In this document: one piece after another, positions 40,795 through 47,059 of the stretch | Numbering within the stretch: position 1 is the first letter of the stretch | Layout: each line of letters begins with the position of its first letter | Source of the DNA: JAZDFP01 sp043801445 | GTDB lineage: Bacteria; Planctomycetota; MHYJ01; JACQXL01 | Length of the DNA: 47,059 bases | NCBI GenBank assembly: GCA_043801445.1 | Contig: JAZDMB010000013.1 | Span: 1 to 47,059 of the forward strand | Direction of reading: 5' to 3' | Program-made: the position numbers and the translations under genes | The notes under the pieces: model-generated | What the model saw: only the letters and a program-made list of their open reading frames with translations | Told to the model about the DNA's origin: nothing | Databases searched by the model: none

Positions 40795-41718
40795 TTATTT
40801 AACGGAAGTAGTTAACAACTCATTAGACTCTTTTGCCCATTTAGTATCCGGATAATTTTTAATAATACTCTCAAGATAGATTCTGGCTGATTTTAATTTG
40901 CCATTTTTTATGTAAAATAAAGCCTCGTCATAATCTCGTTGAGCCATCATCGAATTAATATCTGATTGTAACTTTTTCACCTCATTATTTAATGAACTAT
41001 CCGGATATCTTTTGTCGAATTTACTTATCGTTTTCCGAGCCTCTAATAAAGGAGTTATTTCATAACCGCTTCCCATATATACTCCCAAATAACACAAACT
41101 TATCTGATATTCTGCTTCAGCCAGTAATTTGCTTTTAGGATATATTTTTATAAAATCTTCGTATTCCTGCAAGGCATCATCGTAATTTTCAGATTCAAAT
41201 AAATGAGCGGCTAATTTAAAATGATATTCCTCTGCCGGCTCGGCATAAGGATAAATCTTGAGAGTATTTCTTACAATTTCCATGCCGAAATCATGAGAAG
41301 AAAAAATATATAACCCGCAAAAACTACGCTTAGCCCCTTCAATAAATTTAAAACCTATTTCTAATTCACTTTTAATTATTTTATTTAACGAGACTGTCTT
41401 GGGATAATTGTTCAAAAGTTTTTGATACCATTTATGCGCGTCATTATAATAGCCGTATAAAAACATATCTTCGGCAAGAAGAAACAATATTTTTTCGCGT
41501 TGTGAATCATTCTTCGTTAAATAATATGCCTGATTAAGCAATTCCTCTGCTGATTTATAATCCTCCTCAGTTACTTTCTGCTCAGCCGATTGATATTTTG
41601 ATTCCGCTTCGGCCGAAACCGGGTATTCTTTTTTCTCGCTAAGAGAAGGATTAGTTGAAGAGCAACCGCCAAAAATCAACCCGCTTAAAATTAGACTTAA
41701 AAAAAATATGTTTCTCAT
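40795..41718 (-). CDS. BamD/YfiO-like TPR outer-membrane lipoprotein
   Basis: 307 residues. Lipobox SGLIFGGCSST gives a lipidated Cys20-21. The rest consists of TPR repeats: AEQKVTEEDYKSAEELLNQA and YDDALQEYEDFIKIYPKSKL are clear. Length and repeats fit BamD, part of the outer-membrane beta-barrel assembly machine, but other TPR lipoproteins such as YbgF-like ones cannot be excluded. It starts 4 bases after recO, in the same direction. Confidence 0.72.
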   Translation of the reverse strand: MRNIFFLSLILSGLIFGGCSSTNPSLSEKKEYPVSAEAESKYQSAEQKVTEEDYKSAEELLNQAYYLTKNDSQREKILFLLAEDMFLYGYYNDAHKWYQKLLNNYPKTVSLNKIIKSELEIGFKFIEGAKRSFCGLYIFSSHDFGMEIVRNTLKIYPYAEPAEEYHFKLAAHLFESENYDDALQEYEDFIKIYPKSKLLAEAEYQISLCYLGVYMGSGYEITPLLEARKTISKFDKRYPDSSLNNEVKKLQSDINSMMAQRDYDEALFYIKNGKLKSARIYLESIIKNYPDTKWAKESNELLTTSVK

Positions 41719-41722
41719 TTAT

Positions 41723-42544
41723 CTATGACAATTTCATAGCATTAAACTCTTTACCGGTTATATAAGCAATATATTTCTTTATAAAATTTCGTAATTCTGA
41801 CTGCATCGATTTAGTTATCTTAAGCCTTTCTAAATCCGGCAAAAAAGGATTACTTAATATATGCATTAATTTCATTACGCCTGCTGAGACTTCAAGCAAA
41901 TCATTATTATGTAACTGATTCGCCATCTTACGGTTGAATGGTAATGCGTTAGTAAACTGTAAAATTCTGTTAGGGTGTTTATTCCGGCAATCCGAGCATA
42001 TAAAACTTCCGTTGTATAGACTAAAGGCTACCTTATAGTTATCGGTAACCTTACCACAGATGACACAGCAAAAAGTATTCGGCATATAGCCGAGGTATTT
42101 TAATGCCTGCGCCTCAAAGGAAAATATAGCTATTTCCTCCTTGTCTCGGCTATTATTCAGCGAAAAAGAAAGTTGACGAATGGTTTTCAAAACAAGGTCA
42201 AATAACTCCCGATTAGATTCTGCCGGCTCGGTTAATTCAATCAAAAATTCCGCTATATAAAATGCTCTGTTTAATCTCTCTAAATCTAATCTCAAATACG
42301 GGAAATTATCCTTTATTGTTATCTCTGTTAAAAGATTTATACCCTGCGGAAACCTCTCCAAAAAAACAATCTCATTATAACTAAAGAGGTCCGGCGGACT
42401 AAGAGTTCTATGTTTCGCCCTGTAAACACCTCTCGCTAATAAAGTAATCTTACCGTAATCTTTTGTATAAAAGGTAATAATCTGACTACTTTCGCTGTAG
42501 TCTTTCTGATATATAGTAATTGCTTCTGTCTTTCGAAAAGCCAT
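41723..42544 (-). CDS. recO: DNA repair protein RecO
   Basis: 273 residues. An N-terminal OB fold (KTEAITIYQKDYSESSQII), a helical middle and a C-terminal zinc finger with CCVICGK and CSDCRN. RecO loads RecA with RecR during gap repair. The cysteines of the finger are complete. It is the first gene of this minus-strand run, with no gene close upstream. Confidence 0.95.
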   Translation of the reverse strand: MAFRKTEAITIYQKDYSESSQIITFYTKDYGKITLLARGVYRAKHRTLSPPDLFSYNEIVFLERFPQGINLLTEITIKDNFPYLRLDLERLNRAFYIAEFLIELTEPAESNRELFDLVLKTIRQLSFSLNNSRDKEEIAIFSFEAQALKYLGYMPNTFCCVICGKVTDNYKVAFSLYNGSFICSDCRNKHPNRILQFTNALPFNRKMANQLHNNDLLEVSAGVMKLMHILSNPFLPDLERLKITKSMQSELRNFIKKYIAYITGKEFNAMKLS

Positions 42545-43044
42545 TTCTTTTAGTTATGACAAATTATTTATTGCAAGTCAAAATTATCTCAAGAAAAATA
42601 GCCACAGATTTCACCCCCCCCCTCCGGGGGCGAGCAATAGTGCAGTAGTCCCATTCGGGACAGATTAAATACTTGCAATTTATTGTATGGAATTTCAAAG
42701 ATAAATTAGCCACAGGAAAAAAGCTACTGTCTCCCGCCATCAGGGCAAGGTTCGCCTTTCCCGACCCCGTTGGTTCGGGACGGGGCGGGCAATCCGTTAG
42801 GAACAAAAAACACAGAACCCGTAGTGGTCGTCTCTGTGCCCTCTGTATCTCCATGGCAAGTAATTTTATCATAGAAAAGGCATATCAACCAAATTCAAGA
42901 TAACCGACCTATCTTACTACTCCTGAGCCGGAAAAAGACCATTTTTTTTGCTGAAATTGACGAAAATAGCGATTAAATTCAATAAAAAGTTCTCTTCTGT
43001 GTAGCAATTCTGTCAAAAATCAATTTTAGCCGGGTGATTGTTAC
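42545..43044. other. Intergenic with GC palindromes and intergenic words
   Basis: No gene seen. Hairpins include CCCCC/GGGGG (near 42618-42630), GTCCCATTCGGGAC (42647-42660), and CCCGACCCCG with CGGGACGGGGCGGG (around 42761-42790). The stretch 'acacagaacccgtagtggtc' to 'ctctgtatctcc' is a degraded form of a dispersed intergenic word. The AT-rich part from about 42905 leads into array A4. Confidence 0.5.
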
Positions 43045-43372
43045 GAACCTATCGCCGTCTATATCCGATATAAATACCGATTCAGTCATAAGTAGATACC
43101 GAATCGGTGCATAGCAGATAGCTAATCCTATACATCCAAACGGCGATATTATGGTATCTAAACGGCGAATCCTATATACCCAGACGACGATATTATGCTA
43201 AGTAGAAACCGAATCCTATGCACCCAGACGACGAGTCGGTGCATACCGGACGGCGAGTCCTATGCACCCAGACGGCGATACTATGGTATCCTGATACCTA
43301 CAACTATGCATCCTGATGCCGTTACGGTACATACCAGACGGCGGTATATACCCTACCTACCCCCCCCTAAAC
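43045..43372 (-). repeat. Array A4: degenerate 22-bp tandem repeats, about 14 units
   Basis: ACGGCG-like words recur at 43140, 43162, 43184, 43228, 43250, 43272, 43316 and 43338 on a 22-bp register, and weaker ATACC-type words fill the missing positions (43074, 43096, 43206, 43294). Half-units are CCTATGCACCC and AGACGGCGATA. The array ends with TATACCCTACCTACCCCC (about 43346-43368), which on the minus strand has the same G-run end as A1. Units share a GCATAC..GGA..GGC core with A1. Confidence 0.85.
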
Positions 43373-43402
43373 CAAAAAAATATAAAAAATATTATATTTT
43401 AC

Positions 43403-43431
43403 TTGACAAGTTATCATATATTGCGTATAAT
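43403..43431 (+). promoter_or_regulatory. Perfect sigma-70 consensus promoter
   Basis: TTGACA (43403-43408), 17-bp spacer, TATAAT (43426-43431): both boxes match the consensus fully. It lies 35 bases after the end of array A4 and about 50 before the regulator's start codon. Confidence 0.85.
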
Positions 43432-43482
43432 ATGTTTAGAACTTTCCGAATGAACTACATATACAAAACGACGCCATATATT

Positions 43483-43953
43483 ATGGAAGAAAACACATTT
43501 ATAGATTCCGTAGTAAAAACAGCCAGCGAGTTTGCTGATAGTATCGGATTGGGTTCTGTTGCAGCACAGATGTATGCCTTGTTATATCTTTCACCTTCTG
43601 CCCTATCACTTGATGAGATATCAGAAAAACTTAATCTAAGTAAAAGTACGGTCAGTCAGAATATCCGTATTTTAGAGGGATGGGATGCAGTTAAAAATAT
43701 TTTCGTAAAAGGTTCTCGCAAGGATTTTTACGAAGTCAATCCTAATATTATAGAAATTGTTCTAAAGAAACTTAAAGGCGGTATGTTTAATCGGCTTAGC
43801 AAAGCCCAAACAAGTGTTTCTGAAATAGAAAGACTTATCGTAAGCATAGAAGACGCGGGCAAAAAGGAGTTTTACCAAAACCGGATAAATAACCTCAAAA
43901 AGATTTCTCAGGCCGTAACGCTGTTTATAAATATGATACCTGATAAAATGTAA
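43483..43953 (+). CDS. GbsR/MarR-family transcriptional regulator
   Basis: 156 residues from ATG 43483. A larger open frame begins at 43195 but runs through array A4 and the promoter, so that part cannot be normal protein. The helix-turn-helix is about residues 40-75: LSLDEISEKLNLSKSTVSQN, then ILEGWDAVKNIFVKGSRKDFYE, a GbsR signature. The C-terminal half is a dimerisation helix. GbsR-type proteins often regulate osmoprotectant or autoregulate their own genes. The consensus promoter plus array upstream suggests tight autoregulation, an inference. An alternative ATG is at 43450. Confidence 0.85.
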   Translation: MEENTFIDSVVKTASEFADSIGLGSVAAQMYALLYLSPSALSLDEISEKLNLSKSTVSQNIRILEGWDAVKNIFVKGSRKDFYEVNPNIIEIVLKKLKGGMFNRLSKAQTSVSEIERLIVSIEDAGKKEFYQNRINNLKKISQAVTLFINMIPDKM

Positions 43954-43958
43954 ATTAT

Positions 43959-44073
43959 TAACAGTGACTCTCAAGAGACACCCGCCCGAAAGAATGAATT
44001 CGTTCATTCGGGCAGGTTTACGAGACGAAATACCTGGAAACAGAATAAATTAGTCTCATACAAGTCCCTGTTG
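43959..44073. mobile_element. MITE-like element, left copy
   Basis: About 115 bp with inverted ends TAACAGTGACT and AAGTCCCTGTT. It carries an inner palindrome CCCGAA...TTCGGG at about 43985-44011 around GAATGAATTCGTTCATTC. It matches the reverse complement of 46319-46444 along most of its length. A TA flank hints at an IS630/Tc1-type target duplication. No transposase is encoded. Confidence 0.8.
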
Positions 44074-44088
44074 AAAAGAATTATTCTT

Positions 44089-44841
44089 ATGATTAAAATT
44101 GTTTTTCTCGGAACGAACGGCTGGTATGACACACATACCGGCAATACGGCTTCTGTGCTAATCCAGAGCCCTAAATACGACATTGTTCTCGATGCCGGTA
44201 ACGGCTTTGCTAAGATTGGCAAATATATTACATTTAAGAAACCGGTTTATTTATTTCTGTCCCACTATCACCTTGACCATATTATCGGGTTACACACACT
44301 AAACAAGTTCAATTTCAGAAAAGGCTTGCATATTGCCGGACCCAAAGGGCTGAAAAAGATGTTTAATACTATTATCCGTAAGCCATATACATTCCCCTTT
44401 TCTGAATTGCCTTATCCAACTAAGGTATATGAACTTAAAGAAGTGAAATGTTCTCTACCTTTACCTATACCTTTTGAATATACTATATTAGTCCACCCTG
44501 TCCCGACTCTTGGATATCGGTTTTTGCTTGACGGTAAAGTAATAACCTACTGCACTGATACCGGATATTGCGAGAATGCAGTAAGATTAGCCCGAGGTAG
44601 TGATTTGCTGATTGCCGAATGTTCCTATAAAAGAGAAATGAAAGTTTCTGAATGGCCACATCTGAACCCTGATGATGCGGCAAGATTAGCAAAAGAGTCA
44701 AGCGCCAAAAAACTCGTTCTGACACATTTTGATGCAAGTAAATATAAAACCATAAACGAGCGGAAACAAGCCGGAATACAAGCAAGAGAAACATTTTTTA
44801 ATACTACTGCGGCAACGGATGAGATAATCATCAAGTTGTAA
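44089..44841 (+). CDS. MBL-fold metallohydrolase
   Basis: 250 residues from ATG 44089. A TTG start at 44071 would lie in the MITE end, so it is not favoured. Beta-lactamase-fold zinc site H59-Y-H61-L-D63-H64 (HYHLDH), with D35 (DAGNGF) and later CTDTGYC and HLNPDDAARLA. It resembles RNase Z/phosphodiesterase-type MBL proteins, but the exocyclic arm is not recognisable, so nuclease function is uncertain. With the neighbouring methyltransferase gene, it is enclosed by the two MITE copies. Confidence 0.85.
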   Translation: MIKIVFLGTNGWYDTHTGNTASVLIQSPKYDIVLDAGNGFAKIGKYITFKKPVYLFLSHYHLDHIIGLHTLNKFNFRKGLHIAGPKGLKKMFNTIIRKPYTFPFSELPYPTKVYELKEVKCSLPLPIPFEYTILVHPVPTLGYRFLLDGKVITYCTDTGYCENAVRLARGSDLLIAECSYKREMKVSEWPHLNPDDAARLAKESSAKKLVLTHFDASKYKTINERKQAGIQARETFFNTTAATDEIIIKL

Positions 44842-44901
44842 ATATAATTTCGTATAATCTGTGGTTTCAAATTACAGAACGAAAAAAAGAAAGGAATGAT
44901 T

Positions 44902-46158
44902 ATGTTTAAAGAAACTAAAAAGTGCCTTATCTGCGGGAATGAATCACTGGTGCCAATACTCAATTTGGGAATGCAGGCTTTGACCGGAGTTTTCCCAAAA
45001 AAGAAGAATATGCCGATTGGTAAGGGCCCATTGGAATTGGTGAAATGCAAGGAAGATTATAGCGGAAAATATTGTGGGTTGGTTCAACTGCGGCATATTT
45101 ACAATACTGATGATTTATATGGCGAGACATATGGATATCGCTCGGGCTTAAATCGCTCAATGGTGAAGCATTTACACCATAAGGTTAAAATGATTTTGCG
45201 GAAAGTGACCCTGAAGCCGAGAGATATGGTAATTGATATTGGCAGTAATGATAGCACATTGTTACAGTTTTACCCAAGTAAAAAAATTACACTTGTCGGT
45301 ATCGACCCGCTTGCCGAAAGAATGCGCAAATATTATCCGCCGCATATCCATTTAATTACCGACTTTTTTAGTAAAGAAGCATTAGAAAAACGTTTTGGCC
45401 ACAAGAAAGCAAAGATTATTACCTCAATTGCAATGTTTTATGACCTGGAGTCCCCTTTCACGTTTATGCAACAGGTTTATGAACTGTTAGCGGATGACGG
45501 GGTCTGGGTTTTTGAACAGAGCTATATGCCCACAATGCTTTCGATGAATTCATACGACACGGTTTGTCACGAACATCTTGAATATTATCGCCTAAAACAG
45601 ATTAAATGGATGACGGATCGGGCGGGATTCAAAATTATTGATGTAAAATTTAATAATATCAATGGGGGGAGCTTTTCGGTAATGGTCGCAAAACAGAATT
45701 CATCCTATCGTGAAGCCAAGGCGCTTATCAAACGGATTCTAACATCCGAAGCAAAGAAAAAACTGCATACACTAACGCCGTATCAAACCTTCAGAAAAAA
45801 GGTTGCCAAGCACAAGAAAAGATTTCAGGCACAGATTCAGAAACTAAACAAAAGCGGGAAAAAAGTTTTAGGGTATGGCGCTTCAACAAAGGGCAACGTC
45901 ATTCTGCAATACTGTAAATTCAGCGATAAAGACATTCCTTTTATTGCCGAAGTCAATCCAGACAAGTTTGGAGCGTATACTCCCGGCACCTTAATTCCAA
46001 TTATTTCCGAACAAGAAGCCCGGGCAATGAAACCTGATTATTTTGTAGTCTTGCCGTGGCACTTTAAGGACAATATCATCACGCGTGAGAGAACATTTTT
46101 AAAGAATGGTGGGAAATTGTTGTTTCCGTTGCCGCGTCCGAAGGTTGTGAAATCATAA
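44902..46158 (+). CDS. NDP-sugar C-methyltransferase family protein
   Basis: 418 residues from ATG 44902, chosen because AAAGGA lies 7-8 bases before it; another ATG (44896) touches that site. The N-terminal zinc-binding domain starts CLICGNESLVPILNLGMQ (Cys9, Cys12). A SAM-binding Rossmann domain follows (VIDIGSNDSTLLQFYPS). The C-terminal C-methyltransferase domain contains GYGASTKGNVILQYC. These enzymes methylate nucleotide-linked deoxysugars for surface polysaccharide or antibiotic sugars; the downstream flippase gene supports the polysaccharide role. Confidence 0.9.
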   Translation: MFKETKKCLICGNESLVPILNLGMQALTGVFPKKKNMPIGKGPLELVKCKEDYSGKYCGLVQLRHIYNTDDLYGETYGYRSGLNRSMVKHLHHKVKMILRKVTLKPRDMVIDIGSNDSTLLQFYPSKKITLVGIDPLAERMRKYYPPHIHLITDFFSKEALEKRFGHKKAKIITSIAMFYDLESPFTFMQQVYELLADDGVWVFEQSYMPTMLSMNSYDTVCHEHLEYYRLKQIKWMTDRAGFKIIDVKFNNINGGSFSVMVAKQNSSYREAKALIKRILTSEAKKKLHTLTPYQTFRKKVAKHKKRFQAQIQKLNKSGKKVLGYGASTKGNVILQYCKFSDKDIPFIAEVNPDKFGAYTPGTLIPIISEQEARAMKPDYFVVLPWHFKDNIITRERTFLKNGGKLLFPLPRPKVVKS

Positions 46159-46318
46159 CCGGATTACTTGGTTTGGGTATTTTGTTTTTAGCCCATATCC
46201 ATCATATTAAACAGAGAAAATAGGAAATAGAAATATCTAATTACTTAGTAATAAAGAAAAAATAGCAGGGCAAAAGAAAAAAAGAAACGAACCTAATGGG
46301 TGAAATAAAATATTATCT
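46159..46318. other. Intergenic, no gene seen
   Basis: AT-rich; no recognisable gene, RNA or repeat apart from the MITE that starts at 46319. Confidence 0.4.
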
Positions 46319-46444
46319 TAACAGGGACTTAGACGAGACCTGTAAGAGACTAATTTATTCTGTTTCCAGGTATTTCGTCTCGTAAACCCGCCCGAATGAA
46401 CGAATTCATTTGTTCGGGCGGGTGTCTTTTGAAAGTCCCTGTTA
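46319..46444. mobile_element. MITE-like element, right copy (inverted)
   Basis: About 126 bp with ends TAACAGGGACTT and AAGTCCCTGTTA. Inner palindrome CCCGCCCGAA...TTCGGGCGGG at about 46388-46423. Inverted relative to 43959-44073. Followed at once by the dispersed ATGACGGATTCCGA motif. Confidence 0.8.
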
Positions 46445-46446
46445 AA

Positions 46447-46460
46447 ATGACGGATTCCGA
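46447..46460 (+). repeat. Dispersed ATGACGGATTCCGA motif, copy 4
   Basis: Identical to the copies at 9174, 10857 and 13511. It begins 3 bases after the MITE end. Confidence 0.6.
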
Positions 46461-46485
46461 TTTAGCATTGCCGATAAGATTATGA
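46447..46485 (+). CDS. Possible 12-residue leader peptide
   Basis: ATG at 46447 encodes MTDSDLALPIRL; its stop TGA (46483-46485) overlaps the flippase start ATG (46482) as ATGA. Translational coupling is possible, but the peptide lies in a dispersed repeat, so it may be a chance frame. Confidence 0.3.
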   Translation: MTDSDLALPIRL

Positions 46486-47059
46486 GCCTACTAAAAAGAA
46501 ACATTGCCGCTAATTTTGCAGGGAGTATATGGCAGGCCCTTATGTCATTGATTTTTATCCCGCTTTATATCAAATTCATGGGGATTGAGGCGTGGGGGTT
46601 AATTGGTATTTTCGCCACGCTTCAGACAGTGTTTGGTCTTTTAGATATGGGATTAAGCAGCACATTAAATCGTGAAATGGCGCGTCTTTCCGTATTGCCG
46701 AACAAGGAACAAGAAATGCGCAATCTGGTCCGCACTCTGGAAGTGCTTTATTGGAGTCTTGCTGTTCTTGTCGGGATTACCGTTGTATCATTATCCCCTG
46801 TTATTGCGCATCACTGGATTAAAGCTGGACAGTTATCTCCCAAAACCATTGAACAAGCACTTCTAATCATGGGTTTCGTAATGGCTCTCCAGATGCCAAC
46901 CGGATTTTACTCGGGAGGGCTAATGGGATTGCAGAGACAGGTTCTGCTTAACGTTATCAATATTTGCATAAGCACATTACGGGGCGCCGGAGCCGTTCTA
47001 ATTTTGTGGCTGGTTTCTCCAACAATTCAAGCCTTTTTCTTATGGCAAATAGTTATCAG
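46482..47059 (+). CDS. Partial polysaccharide flippase (Wzx-like)
   Basis: ATG at 46482; open to the right edge (192 codons). The start MSLLKRNIAANFAGSIWQAL followed by FIPLYIKFMGIEAWGLIGIF is typical of the MATE/oligosaccharide flippase superfamily, with at least four membrane segments so far. Such proteins carry lipid-linked saccharide units across the inner membrane. Neighbouring C-methyltransferase suggests an exopolysaccharide or O-antigen cluster that continues to the right. Confidence 0.85.
   Translation, partial: MSLLKRNIAANFAGSIWQALMSLIFIPLYIKFMGIEAWGLIGIFATLQTVFGLLDMGLSSTLNREMARLSVLPNKEQEMRNLVRTLEVLYWSLAVLVGITVVSLSPVIAHHWIKAGQLSPKTIEQALLIMGFVMALQMPTGFYSGGLMGLQRQVLLNVINICISTLRGAGAVLILWLVSPTIQAFFLWQIVI

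Noticed and set aside
42564..42903. Frames on both strands between recO and array A4
   Set aside because: They consist of GC palindromes and degraded intergenic words; no start signals or domains.
43195..43482. 96-residue N-terminal extension of the GbsR-like regulator
   Set aside because: It would translate array A4 and the perfect promoter at 43403-43431; the family starts near ATG 43483.
44071..44088. TTG start of the MBL-fold gene
   Set aside because: It falls in the terminal inverted repeat of the MITE; the family start fits ATG 44089.

Overview
The window looks like part of a chromosome from a diderm, AT-rich bacterium. The best guess is an uncultured Planctomycetota-type lineage. Support for this is a SpoVG with a zinc ribbon inserted in its middle, many start codons without a clear Shine-Dalgarno sequence, large secreted fusion proteins (HEAT plus von Willebrand A, toroid plus metallopeptidase, TPR plus metallopeptidase plus ChaN), and outer-membrane genes (LptE-like, BamD-like). 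The phylum is an inference; no rRNA gene is present. No tRNA, rRNA or CRISPR array was seen.

Layout. Positions 1-642 hold the start of a lipoprotein with fibronectin-III-like repeats, which runs off the left edge. Positions 1113-6400 form an accessory island: four genes on the minus strand (a SIR2-like protein, a two-helix coiled-coil membrane protein, an unknown protein and a three-helix membrane protein), driven by a near-consensus promoter at 5574-5602. Every gene is separated from the next by a copy of the same palindromic element. The island is bracketed by inverted copies of a composite structure: an array of degenerate 22-bp tandem repeats plus a conserved element of about 72 bp. Positions 6867-16006 hold four large secreted or lipid-anchored proteins with unusual domain fusions and visibly higher GC.

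Positions 16186-27065 (plus strand) carry proS, a lipoprotein, purB, a NifU/IscU-like scaffold with zinc ribbons, rimO, pgsA, pgpA, a SpoIIE-type phosphatase / RsbW-like kinase / STAS partner-switching module, and a LarA homologue. Positions 27084-42544 are mainly a long minus-strand block of core genes: spoVG, ispE, panC, folK, pssA, psd, ruvB, rplS, trmD, an ABC ATPase, ybbR, cdaA, folP, ftsH, an lptE-like gene, a bamD-like TPR lipoprotein and recO. It is interrupted by two plus-strand genes (an FtsB/DivIC-like gene and an orphan fumarase beta subunit). Both pgsA/pgpA and pssA/psd are present, so the phosphatidylglycerol and phosphatidylethanolamine head-group steps are covered.

Positions 43045-47059 are accessory again: a fourth 22-bp array beside a perfect sigma-70 promoter and a GbsR/MarR-type regulator, then an MBL-fold hydrolase and a sugar C-methyltransferase enclosed by an inverted pair of about 115-126 bp MITE-like elements, and finally a truncated polysaccharide flippase.

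The most unusual signal is the family of four 22-bp arrays. Their unit sequences differ greatly, but the period is held almost without slippage and they share the same G-run/C-run end. Two of them bracket the cassette-like island in inverted orientation. I know of no described system with this combination, but this cannot be confirmed without searches.
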